A DNA stretch of 14,359 nt from GCA-002688135 sp964536565 (lineage in GTDB: Bacteria > Patescibacteriota > Patescibacteriia > Magasanikbacterales > GCA-002688135), in assembly GCA_964536565.1 (NCBI GenBank), contig CAZHXK010000031.1, positions 1 through 14,359 of the forward strand. The letters run 5' to 3'. Below the pieces are notes generated by a model that ran no database searches, was not told where the DNA came from, and worked only from the letters and a program-made list of their open reading frames with translations. A program made the translations under genes and the position numbers. Shown here piece after piece: positions 1 to 6,051 of the stretch. Position 1 is the stretch's first letter. Each line of letters opens with the position of its first letter.

Positions 1-1025
1 AGTTTTATGATTCCTTTGTGGGGTTCGAGTTGGCCGGCGTAGATGTATATTGTTGGTTTCTGTAGTGTGTCTACAGAAGACCTCCTCCCCTTTTCAAGGG
101 GAGGTCGGGTGGGGTTATTGTTACCCTCCCCTGCCCCCTCCCTGATAGGGAGGGGAACTGCACTGGAGGCTTCATGCGCTTCTCCACGGGATTCTTCGAC
201 TGCGTTTCGTTTCACTCCACTTCGCTCAGAATGACGTTGTGCTTGTTGCGCGAAGATAGGGTGTGGTGTGTTGCAGATCACCTTGTGTTTTGATTTTTTA
301 AAAAATCCGTGTTTCGTGTGTTCGTCTGCCAGCCACTGTGATGGTGAGATGATTTCTACAGGTGAACCGAATAATGTGCGTGTTATAAAACGATATACTC
401 TTGTGATAATACCGGTGTGTTGCCAGTGATCCTCCTCCCCTATCATCATCAGGCCGGATGGGGTGATGAGCTGGAGGTCGTGGAGTGTGTGGATGTGCGC
501 TCTTCCGGTTAATTTAATTGCCAACGGAATTAAGAAACCGATCCCCTTGAGGTTGTGTGTGTGGACGACGTCTGGCTTTTCTTTATGTATCACATGAACG
601 GTTGCGAGGAATGTGTGGAGGCTGAGCGTGTCGATGATGTGCCAGAGTGCGCGGACGACGGGGTGTTTTTTGTGGTCGTTTGGGTAGTAGAAGATGTTGA
701 GGGGGAATACATGGTAGATGCGAGGGTGTGGGGTGTAGGGCGTAGGGCGTAGAGGTTGAGCATCTGTAGTAGACCTCCTCCCCTTTTCAAGGGGAGGCTG
801 GGTGGGGTTACCGTTACCCTCCCCTGCCCCCTCCCTGAAAGGGAGGGGAACTTTTCTAGGATGATCGCAGCGCGGAAACAGCGAAGAAGCTGTCCACGGA
901 CGGGCTGTGAATACCACTACCTCATTCCCCTGCTTTATTTCAGAATCTACTTGTTGTTCCACAACACGCTCGGCTCCGCCGCGTGCATATGGTTTATAGA
1001 GGTTGGTGATGATGAGTTTTTTCAT
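1..1025 (-). CDS. GT4-type glycosyltransferase with two in-frame repeat insertions (3' end outside the window)
   Basis: The frame is open from the ATG at 1025 to the window edge, 341 codons with no stop. It begins MKKLIITNLYKPYARGGAE, the glycine-rich GGAE start of GT-B glycosyltransferases, followed by a Rossmann-like N-domain (PDVVHTHN near residue 144, HTLHDLQ near 167, a SPSQW segment near 235) and the start of the nucleotide-sugar-binding C-domain (IYIYAGQLEPHKG, about 326-338). The likely role is transfer of a sugar from a nucleotide donor in surface polysaccharide or glycolipid synthesis; acceptor unknown. Residues about 45-101 and 261-323 are not family sequence. They are translations of genomic repeats (PPLEKGRRS occurs twice, and HSERSGVKRNAVEES comes from a common repeat). 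Both insertions keep the frame and fall in a loop and at the interdomain linker. It could be functional or a decaying gene that is still open. Only a weak AG-rich ribosome site precedes the ATG. Confidence 0.85.
   Translation of the reverse strand, partial: MKKLIITNLYKPYARGGAERVVEQQVDSEIKQGNEVVVFTARPWTASSLFPRCDHPRKVPLPFREGAGEGNGNPTQPPLEKGRRSTTDAQPLRPTPYTPHPRIYHVFPLNIFYYPNDHKKHPVVRALWHIIDTLSLHTFLATVHVIHKEKPDVVHTHNLKGIGFLIPLAIKLTGRAHIHTLHDLQLITPSGLMMIGEEDHWQHTGIITRVYRFITRTLFGSPVEIISPSQWLADEHTKHGFFKKSKHKVICNTPHPIFAQQAQRHSERSGVKRNAVEESRGEAHEASSAVPLPIREGAGEGNNNPTRPPLEKGRRSSVDTLQKPTIYIYAGQLEPHKGIIK
78..159. repeat. 82-bp repeat, family B copy 1 (inside the glycosyltransferase frame)
   Basis: Begins AGACCTCCTCCCC and ends GGGAGGGGAACT. 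It contains two hairpin-forming halves (CCCCTTTTCAAGGGG and CCCTCCCTGATAGGGAGGG). It matches 771-852 over its full 82 bp with only a handful of substitutions. The spacing between copies is 693 bp, a multiple of three, so both are read in the same protein frame on the minus strand. Confidence 0.9.
189..236. repeat. Family C repeat copy (TTCTTCGACTGCG...GCTCAGAATGACG)
   Basis: A repeat of the CCTTCGAC...CTCAGGATGAC type, with related copies at 1204-1252 and 14131-14160. Read on the minus strand inside the glycosyltransferase it gives HSERSGVKRNAVEES, a peptide string familiar from spurious translations of this kind of repeat. Together with the 78-159 copy it makes up the second insertion in that gene. 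Confidence 0.75.
771..852. repeat. 82-bp repeat, family B copy 2 (inside the glycosyltransferase frame)
   Basis: Second copy of the 78-159 repeat. On the left it is followed by a short GGCGTAGGGCGTAG tandem (about 736-752). On the right is further non-family sequence (to about 893) that continues the first insertion in the glycosyltransferase. On the minus strand it reads without stops. Confidence 0.9.
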
Positions 1026-1051
1026 ATCTACTCTCTGCCGTTTCTTAAACG

Positions 1052-1173
1052 TGTCATTGCGAGCGTTTCAGCGTGGCAATCTATTTCTTTTCTGGATCCT
1101 ATCGGCTCTGCCTCCAGGATGACGCTTCGCGTCAGATTGCCACGTCGCTCGTACCTCGCTTCTCGCAATGACA
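1052..1173. repeat. Palindromic repeat with TGTCATTGCGAG / CTCGCAATGACA ends
   Basis: About 120 bp. The left arm runs from TGTCATTGCGAG to CGTGGCAATCT, and the right arm from AGATTGCCACG to CTCGCAATGACA, so the ends and inner parts of the arms are reverse complements. The right arm carries about ten extra bases. The centre contains a GGATCCT...CCAGGATGAC segment resembling family C and a GACGC-TTC-GCGTC mini-hairpin. It lies between the start of the glycosyltransferase gene and dnaB. This kind of repeat is scattered in many bacterial genomes; no coding function is seen. Confidence 0.85.
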
Positions 1174-1203
1174 GCTGTTGGAGTTTTATGCCCATACCGA
1201 CGA

Positions 1204-1252
1204 GATCCTTCGACAAAGTTTATACCCCCTTGCGTGGTGCTCAGGATGACAG
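1204..1252. repeat. Family C repeat copy upstream of dnaB
   Basis: Begins GATCCTTCGAC and ends GCTCAGGATGACAG, the same ends as 14131-14160 (opposite orientation there) and similar to 189-236. The inner part differs between copies. With the palindrome at 1052-1173 it fills most of the gene-free stretch 1026-1326. Confidence 0.75.
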
Positions 1253-1285
1253 TGCATATCCCCACATTACTCCCACGTTATCCTC

Positions 1286-1314
1286 TTGATCGGCCGCTGC
1301 TCGCAACGTAAGAT
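1286..1314 (+). promoter_or_regulatory. Candidate promoter for dnaB
   Basis: TTGATC (1286-1291), 17-bp spacer, TAAGAT (1309-1314). Both boxes match the housekeeping consensus at four of six positions. The predicted transcript start, near 1321, would leave a leader of only a few to about twenty bases before the start codon, fitting the lack of a Shine-Dalgarno site. Confidence 0.35.
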
Positions 1315-1326
1315 ACAAGTAATTAA

Positions 1327-2832
1327 TTGACCCATGCTATGTCCGATAAGATGAAAGTCCCACCACATAATGAGGAAGCCGAGAGGTCCTTGTTATCCTG
1401 TCTTTTAATCGATGTGAACGCGTTTGTCAAAGTTGGAGATTCTATCACCAGCGATGATTTTTATATTAAGGGTCACGAGATCATCTATCGCACGATCGCT
1501 GAATTGTTTAACAAAAGTCAGCCGATTGATGTGGTTTCACTCGGAAATCGTCTTGAGGAAACTGAGAATATTAAAGATGTTGGTGGAAAGGCGTATCTCG
1601 TTGAGCTTTCGAACCTTGTTACGACCAGCTCTCACGCTAAACACTATGCCACGATTATCTCCAAAAAGGCAACGCTTCGCCGGCTTTTGAACGCAGCTAA
1701 TGATATTGTCTCGTTTAGTCATGATGAGTCTGAGGATGTTGAATCAGTTATCGATCGTTCTGAACAAGCGTTGTTTCAAGTTTCAAATAAATTAAATACA
1801 CGTGCGTTTGTTCCGGTTTCCGATATTTTGTCTGATGCGTTTGAGCGTATCGATGAATTGCACCAAAACAAGGGAAAGCTTCGTGGTATCCCCACAGGGT
1901 TTACCGGGCTTGATTCGCTTTTGGGTGGGATGCAGAAATCCGACTTAGTTATTATCGCTGCGCGTCCTTCTGTTGGTAAGACGGCTTTTGTTTTGGATTT
2001 GGCTCGACAGGCCGCACTAAAATCCAAGCAGGCAGTTGGGTTGTTCTCACTGGAAATGAGTAAGGAACAACTTGTCGATCGTATGATTTGTGCTGAGGCG
2101 AATGTGGATTTGTGGAAGATGAGAACTGGTCGGCTTTCTGAAAAGGGAGATACCGATGATTTCTCTCGTATCGGCCATGCGCTTGGCACACTTTCTGAAG
2201 CATCCATTTTTATTGATGATGATCCGATGTGTACGGTGACACAGATCCGTACCAAAGCCCGACGCTTGAAACAAGAACATGGTTTAGGTCTGATCGTGAT
2301 CGATTACTTGCAGCTTATCGATTCTAAGACGAAAATCGATAATCGTGTGCAAGAAGTTGCGATGATTTCTCGTTCACTGAAGCAACTTGCCCGTGAATTA
2401 GATATTCCTGTTATCGCGTTGTCACAGCTCTCTCGTTCTGTTGAAAATACCAAACCTTCTATTCCGAAACTGTCTCATCTTCGAGATTCGGGTGCGATTG
2501 AGCAGGATGCGGATGTTGTTATGTTTTTGTATCGTAAATCTGCTGATAAAAACTATCGTCCAGAGGACATTGCACCAGAGGAGCGAAATATTGGTGAGAT
2601 TCATATCGCGAAACATAGAAATGGTCCGACTGGTGTCGTGAAACTATTCTTTGATCCTACACGTGTGTCATTCCGTAATTTGGACCGTGCATTCGCACCA
2701 AAGCCTGCAGCGTATCCACAGAAAGTTGCAGCACCAGCCGGAGGATATTCCAAACAGCCAAATCCACGACAATACCCTCCGCGTCCATCTACTCAGCAAC
2801 CACCACCGCGGCCGTCTACTCCGCCGATGTAA
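1327..2832 (+). CDS. dnaB: Replicative DNA helicase DnaB
   Basis: RecA-fold hexameric helicase that unwinds DNA at the replication fork. The N-terminal DnaB domain opens with PPHNEEAERSLL (about 12-23). The helicase domain has the RGIPTGF entry (186-192), Walker A ARPSVGKT (212-219), Walker B VIDYLQL (324-330), the ALSQLSR segment (364-370) and the DSGAIEQDAD arginine-finger region (387-396). Length is 501 aa from TTG 1327, or 497 from ATG 1339, which I think the likelier start; ATG 1351 is also possible. No Shine-Dalgarno site is visible for any of them. The last 45 residues or so are a proline/glutamine-rich, probably disordered tail that most DnaB proteins lack. ybaB and recR follow on the same strand. 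Confidence 0.97.
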   Translation: MTHAMSDKMKVPPHNEEAERSLLSCLLIDVNAFVKVGDSITSDDFYIKGHEIIYRTIAELFNKSQPIDVVSLGNRLEETENIKDVGGKAYLVELSNLVTTSSHAKHYATIISKKATLRRLLNAANDIVSFSHDESEDVESVIDRSEQALFQVSNKLNTRAFVPVSDILSDAFERIDELHQNKGKLRGIPTGFTGLDSLLGGMQKSDLVIIAARPSVGKTAFVLDLARQAALKSKQAVGLFSLEMSKEQLVDRMICAEANVDLWKMRTGRLSEKGDTDDFSRIGHALGTLSEASIFIDDDPMCTVTQIRTKARRLKQEHGLGLIVIDYLQLIDSKTKIDNRVQEVAMISRSLKQLARELDIPVIALSQLSRSVENTKPSIPKLSHLRDSGAIEQDADVVMFLYRKSADKNYRPEDIAPEERNIGEIHIAKHRNGPTGVVKLFFDPTRVSFRNLDRAFAPKPAAYPQKVAAPAGGYSKQPNPRQYPPRPSTQQPPPRPSTPPM

Positions 2833-2900
2833 TCCCCTGCCTTTATTGACTATACACCCATTCCGCTGTAATCTTCCTTCTATAATTCTCTTATACATAT

Positions 2901-3203
2901 ATGTTCAACAAACTAAAACAATTCAAAGATTTGCGGGATAAAGCTAAGACATTGCAAAGTGCGCTTGGTGATATCAGCGTCGAAGGAAGTGCGTCATTTG
3001 GTAAGGTAAAAGTAAAGATGGATGGTAACCAATCTGTGCAAGGAGTTGAGATTGACGACTCACTCATGGAAACCTCAAGCAAATCTAAACTACAAGATGG
3101 CCTCAAGGATGCATTCAATGATGCCGTGAAGAAAGGTCATCGTAAGATGGCAGAGAAGATGAAAGGAATGGATGGATTTGATCTTCCTGGAATGAGTTCA
3201 TAG
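2901..3203 (+). CDS. ybaB: YbaB/EbfC family nucleoid-associated protein
   Basis: 100 aa, the usual size. These small dimeric DNA-binding proteins are commonly encoded just before recR, as here. The N-terminal amphipathic helix (MFNKLKQFKDLRDKAKTLQ), central strands with VKVKMDGNQSVQGVEID and a lysine-rich C-terminal helix fit the family. A TATAAT at 2881-2886 lies 14 bp before the ATG, so the gene may have its own promoter with a very short leader, although no good -35 box is placed upstream. The stop codon is separated by one base from the recR start, implying translational coupling. Confidence 0.93.
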   Translation: MFNKLKQFKDLRDKAKTLQSALGDISVEGSASFGKVKVKMDGNQSVQGVEIDDSLMETSSKSKLQDGLKDAFNDAVKKGHRKMAEKMKGMDGFDLPGMSS

Positions 3204-3204
3204 C

Positions 3205-3798
3205 ATGTATCCTGCAGCACTCCAACAACTTATCGAAGCCATGAAACGTCTTCCTGGCGTTGGGCCCAAAACAGCGGAGCGCTATGCGCTCCATTTGTGT
3301 CATTATCGACAAAATGATGCCGACCTTCTTCTGCTTGCGCTCGCAACTGCGCGGAAGGATATATTACAATGTGAGAACTGTTTTCGCGTCGCAGAAGCTT
3401 CTCCGTGTGCAATCTGCTCTGACATGCAACGTGATCATTCGATCGTACTCGTTGTCGCTGGATCACCTGATATTGAGGCGTATGAGCGCGTAGGAGGCTT
3501 TAAAGGCGTGTATCACGTGTTATGTGGCCTGATTAACCCTGTCGATGATATAGGGCCAGAGCGCTTGAAAATTAAGCAGCTTTTGGAGCGATCTAAAACT
3601 GAAATCGTGAAAGAATTGATTTTGGGTTTTGACCCTACGATTGAAGGTGAAGTAACGGGCGTATATCTCTCTCGACAGCTCAAGGATATTCCCGTAAAGG
3701 TTTCTCGTATTGCGCGAGGATTGCCGATGGGAGCATCCGTTGAGTTTGCGGATGACGCAACACTAGGAAGTGCGCTGCGCGACAGGCGTGAGATGTAA
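3205..3798 (+). CDS. recR: Recombination mediator RecR
   Basis: 197 aa, standard RecR length. It acts with RecO (and RecF) in loading RecA at gaps. Domains: helix-hairpin-helix LPGVGPKTAERYA (16-28), Cys4 zinc finger with C56, C59, C68 and C71, and a TOPRIM domain from about 79 (VLVVAGSPDIEAYERVG, later DPTIEGE). The C-terminal SRIARGLPMG and DDATLGSALRDR are family signatures. The position usually holding Glu in the first TOPRIM motif is Ala, but this position varies among RecR proteins (Gln in Bacillus subtilis). It starts one base after the ybaB stop and ends just before the terminator at 3813-3844. Confidence 0.97.
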   Translation: MYPAALQQLIEAMKRLPGVGPKTAERYALHLCHYRQNDADLLLLALATARKDILQCENCFRVAEASPCAICSDMQRDHSIVLVVAGSPDIEAYERVGGFKGVYHVLCGLINPVDDIGPERLKIKQLLERSKTEIVKELILGFDPTIEGEVTGVYLSRQLKDIPVKVSRIARGLPMGASVEFADDATLGSALRDRREM

Positions 3799-3812
3799 TA
3801 TAGTGTGTGTAT

Positions 3813-3844
3813 AAAAAAACCGGTCTCCGTGGAGGCCGGTTTTG
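3813..3844. terminator. Bidirectional rho-independent terminator between recR and the 3848-4111 gene
   Basis: Stem AACCGG-CTCC / GGAG-CCGGTT with a very short loop. It is flanked by seven A on the left and four T on the right, so it has a strong U-run for minus-strand transcripts and a weaker one for recR. It serves two convergent genes. Confidence 0.85.
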
Positions 3845-3847
3845 CGA

Positions 3848-4111
3848 TTAGAATCTGAATTCTTTGTTTCGATTGAATGTGTCATTGGAAGGCGGAGCTC
3901 CGAAGTCATACTCCGGTGCGCCAATGTGCGGCTCGATACCTTCGTAGATTTCCAACCAGCCCTCTTCAAGGAACCAGCTAGGGATCGTCGCGTCTTCCAG
4001 CAAACCTTCTTGCTGAAGCGTGAGATATTGCCACACGACGTCATTCTCTGAGCCGCGTGCGGAGTGGGTTTTGTTTGCTCTGGGATAGGGGCTTTCAATC
4101 CCCTCATGCAT
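3848..4111 (-). CDS. Unknown small acidic protein
   Basis: I do not recognise this family. The frame extends to an ATG at 4138, but that codon lies inside the terminator of the upstream gene, so ATG 4111 (MHEGIESPYPRANKTHSARG) is the better start, giving 87 aa. The protein is rich in E, W and aromatic residues (WFLEEGWLEIYEGIEPHIG), has no membrane segment or signal peptide, and ends NRNKEFRF. A good terminator follows three bases after its stop, which supports a real gene. No convincing Shine-Dalgarno site or promoter is seen; transcription may be read-through from 4175-5320. The competing frames here have poorer composition. Confidence 0.6.
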   Translation of the reverse strand: MHEGIESPYPRANKTHSARGSENDVVWQYLTLQQEGLLEDATIPSWFLEEGWLEIYEGIEPHIGAPEYDFGAPPSNDTFNRNKEFRF

Positions 4112-4120
4112 CACACGTAT

Positions 4121-4146
4121 AAAAAAAAGACCCTTCATTGAGGGTC
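4121..4146 (-). terminator. Rho-independent terminator of the 4175-5320 gene
   Basis: On the minus strand: GACCCT, loop CAATGA, AGGGTC, then eight T. It lies about 30 bases after the stop of the membrane coiled-coil gene. Its loop contains the ATG at 4138. Confidence 0.88.
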
Positions 4147-4174
4147 CGATACTTCATCGTCTTTGTTTGATTTC

Positions 4175-5320
4175 CTATGCCATTTCAGGCTCTGGGGTGA
4201 TGCCGAGAATTGAATCTTCCAGGCTGGTCATCTCTGATGCAAACACGTGCTGATCAGCGACAACACGTGAAGCAATAACCTTGATATCATCTCCATCCAG
4301 ATCAGGCATCGGAAGTGCCATAGCCTTGTCTGTAGCGGATGTAATAAGCAGATCAAGTCGACCAAACTCCTGGAACAGAATCTGATTGGCTTCCGGAACA
4401 AGGTTATCGACCCGCTCCACAATCCCATCGACACGAGTCGCAGATCCCTCGAGCGCCTCAACCATCATCTTATCTGCAAGCATATTTCTCATACGCGGCA
4501 GACGTGCCTCAACCGTTGCCATCGTCCGTGCGATCGCTTCTTCTGCAGCAGCAAGATAATCCCACTTGACCTGCAGCACCTCGAGCAGCCCCTGAACTTT
4601 GACCAGACTTGGATACGCAATCTCACCTTCACCCGCTTTTACGCGCTGTGAGAAGTACTCCTGTTGACGGATGAGCTCGTGCTTCTCTGCAGTTATCTCA
4701 GCTCGCCGATCAGCAAACAGAGATACATCTCCGAACATCTTCTCGTGAGCTTTCTGCATACGTTCGCGGATGAGCTCAATCACACCGTCCTGAAGCTCTT
4801 CCAGCGAGAGCTTTGAGGGCTTCAACTGAGCAGCTGTGCTACCACGTCTGTAGTCTTGCACGTCCATCATGTGCACTCCGGCGCCCCATCCAACATGCAT
4901 CGCAACCCACGTCCAGAGAACTCCTGGACTAAAGGTGAAGTAGAGTGTTCCAGCGAGAACTGCGGCCACTTCAACCACTGCCCAGAAAGTTGCAAGATGA
5001 TCATCAGGCCGCTTACTCAGCGTAGTATTGCTTGAGTACGTGATCGTCTCGATCGGCCTAAACCAATTTCGCTCGCGTGCATTACCACAAAATAACTTTG
5101 GCCACATCGAGAATGCATATTTCCAGATACCGATGTACCATTTCGGGACAGGCATTTCGACAGCGTACTGCTGATCTGCTGCTGCTCGTTGCTCGACCAT
5201 TGCAACCATGTCGTTATACGATGCGGCCGATTCATGTAGCTGCGGTCGCTGCGCGTCTGATAACCCGAAGGGCCACCAGTCCGCCTTCCAAAACTTGAGC
5301 CTGTGATACCATTTCGTCAT
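4175..5320 (-). CDS. Unknown membrane protein with two membrane spans and a cytoplasmic coiled-coil region
   Basis: 381 aa, not recognised. The N-terminal 108 residues are rich in tryptophan and aromatic residues (WYHRLKFWKADWWPFG at 4-19) without a typical signal peptide. Two membrane segments lie at about 109-130 and 133-151, followed by a long charged helical region (170-310) likely to form coiled coils, then an acidic tail. The start is supported by GGAGG six bases upstream of the ATG. It has a good promoter with an operator-like dyad at the predicted transcript start and ends in a strong terminator, so it is probably transcribed alone or with leakage into 3848-4111. A sensing or scaffold role at the membrane is only a guess. 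Confidence 0.85.
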   Translation of the reverse strand: MTKWYHRLKFWKADWWPFGLSDAQRPQLHESAASYNDMVAMVEQRAAADQQYAVEMPVPKWYIGIWKYAFSMWPKLFCGNARERNWFRPIETITYSSNTTLSKRPDDHLATFWAVVEVAAVLAGTLYFTFSPGVLWTWVAMHVGWGAGVHMMDVQDYRRGSTAAQLKPSKLSLEELQDGVIELIRERMQKAHEKMFGDVSLFADRRAEITAEKHELIRQQEYFSQRVKAGEGEIAYPSLVKVQGLLEVLQVKWDYLAAAEEAIARTMATVEARLPRMRNMLADKMMVEALEGSATRVDGIVERVDNLVPEANQILFQEFGRLDLLITSATDKAMALPMPDLDGDDIKVIASRVVADQHVFASEMTSLEDSILGITPEPEMA

Positions 5321-5354
5321 CTATATCCTCCATGTATGAGTAAAAATTTGTCGA

Positions 5355-5367
5355 ATGAACAGTTCAT
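5355..5367. promoter_or_regulatory. 13-bp perfect dyad at the transcript start of the 4175-5320 gene
   Basis: ATGAAC-A-GTTCAT, a perfect inverted repeat with a one-base centre, immediately downstream of the -10 box (5369-5374). It would cover the predicted transcription start, a classic repressor position. It contains GAAC/GTTC but with spacing unlike known LexA boxes. Confidence 0.4.
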
Positions 5368-5368
5368 C

Positions 5369-5396
5369 AATGTAGCAGTTTTTAGGACTTTGTCAA
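5369..5396 (-). promoter_or_regulatory. Promoter of the 4175-5320 gene
   Basis: On the minus strand: TTGACA (5391-5396), 16-bp spacer, TACATT (5369-5374) with TG one base upstream of the -10 box (extended -10). The start codon is about 50 bases downstream, after a good Shine-Dalgarno site. Confidence 0.7.
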
Positions 5397-5412
5397 CCCT
5401 TGCAGGAGTACC

Positions 5413-5434
5413 AAAAAACCACCCGAGGGCGGTT
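5413..5434 (-). terminator. Rho-independent terminator of rplU
   Basis: On the minus strand: AACCGCC, a short loop, GGGTGGTT, then a T run, about 16 bases after the rplU stop. One G-T pair occurs in the stem. Confidence 0.75.
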
Positions 5435-5449
5435 CTTATTGAGCTTTAA

Positions 5450-5767
5450 CTACGCTTTGATTTCGCCAACTTTCACTTTCGTGAAGTATTGACGATGTCC
5501 TACGTTGCGTCGGTATCGCGTTTTGCTTTTGTATTTAATAACAGAGACTTTCTTTCCTCTTCCCTGCTCTTCAATTGTTGCGGTTACCGTTGCGCCGTTA
5601 AGCGTCGGTGTGCCAATTTTAACGTCGGCAGCTTTGTCATCGAATGTGAGCAGAACTTCGTCAAATGTGACGTTAGCCCCAGCTTCTCCGTCGATCTTTT
5701 CAATTTTGAGCGTATCTCCGGCTTTCACCAGATACTGTTTTCCGCCCGTCTTTATTACTGCGTTCAT
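5450..5767 (-). CDS. rplU: Ribosomal protein bL21
   Basis: 105 aa, the normal length for bL21, a 23S rRNA-binding component of the large subunit. Recognised by MNAVIKTGGKQYLVKAGD at the N-terminus, a beta-rich middle (VTFDEVLLTFDD, VKIGTPTLNGATVTATI), and a basic C-terminus with KYKSKTRYRRNVGHRQ and the closing TKVKVGEI. rpmA (bL27), its usual partner, is absent; a terminator follows directly. No clear Shine-Dalgarno site precedes the ATG, and AAGAAA/TTTCTT flanking the start could form a small hairpin. The leader is about 183 nt and contains the conserved structured element at 5814-5902, suggesting cis-regulation. Confidence 0.97.
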   Translation of the reverse strand: MNAVIKTGGKQYLVKAGDTLKIEKIDGEAGANVTFDEVLLTFDDKAADVKIGTPTLNGATVTATIEEQGRGKKVSVIKYKSKTRYRRNVGHRQYFTKVKVGEIKA

Positions 5768-5813
5768 AAGAAATGAGAATCTTTCTTGAAGATAATGTTA
5801 TTCAGATACAGTA

Positions 5814-5902
5814 CTCCATTTTTCGATAAATAAGCGCATAAGCGAGGAGGAGATGTAGATGCATCACCGACAAGCTTTAAGCTTTTTTAGCGGAAAATGG
5901 AG
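5814..5902 (-). ncRNA. Candidate structured leader RNA of rplU (element A)
   Basis: On the minus strand an outer stem (5891-5902 with 5814-5825, one mismatch) encloses a 50-nt core that is 42/50 identical to the core at 12124-12216 upstream of rsmH. Predicted inside: hairpin P2 AAGCU-YAA-AGCUU, hairpin P3 GGUGAUG/CAUCKCC with a six-base loop, and a conserved single-stranded UCSUCGCUUAU. Seven of the eight differences between copies fall in loops or unpaired positions; the eighth is a U-U versus U-G pair in P3. The outer stems differ in sequence but both pair, with three compensatory changes. It lies 46 nt before the ATG. Not recognised as a known class. Confidence 0.65.
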
Positions 5903-5956
5903 ACTGAAGATGAGTGACAGATATCTTTCAGAGAGGTTCATTAATTTACAGGAGGG

Positions 5957-5985
5957 AGTATATAGCGAGTGGCCCGAAATGTCAA
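5957..5985 (-). promoter_or_regulatory. Promoter of rplU
   Basis: On the minus strand: TTGACA (5980-5985), 17-bp spacer, TATACT (5957-5962). Six of six and five of six consensus matches. Predicted start near 5950, giving a leader of about 183 nt that carries element A. Confidence 0.8.
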
Positions 5986-5992
5986 GCGATTA

Positions 5993-6021
5993 TTGACATG
6001 TGATATATAGTGCATTATCAT
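5993..6021 (+). promoter_or_regulatory. Promoter of the 6052-6470 gene
   Basis: TTGACA (5993-5998), 17-bp spacer, TATCAT (6016-6021). The -35 box is only 7 bp from the oppositely oriented rplU -35 box. The -10 box lies inside an imperfect inverted repeat, ATATAGTGCAT / ATGCTGTATAT (about 6005-6030). Confidence 0.78.
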
Positions 6022-6051
6022 GCTGTATATCGTTCATTTAAAGGAGAGGCT

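Noticed and set aside
43..234. A 63-codon plus-strand frame
   Set aside because: Pure translation of the repeats antisense to the glycosyltransferase; nothing protein-like.
756..1289. A 177-codon plus-strand frame through the repeats
   Set aside because: It runs through the repeats and antisense to the glycosyltransferase start; its product (PPPLFKGRLGGVTVTLPC and so on) is repeat translation.
1..1320. CRISPR array made of the CCTCCTCCCC repeats
   Set aside because: Only two copies 693 bp apart, too long and with no regular spacers.
3430..3490. Ala instead of Glu in the first TOPRIM motif of RecR
   Set aside because: This position varies in functional RecR proteins (Gln in Bacillus subtilis), so it is not evidence of an unusual enzyme.
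5355..5367. LexA box in front of the 4175-5320 gene
   Set aside because: GAAC and GTTC are separated by a single base, which does not fit known LexA site spacings.
5489..5789. Long plus-strand frames opposite rplU
   Set aside because: rplU is unambiguous on the minus strand; these are antisense shadows.
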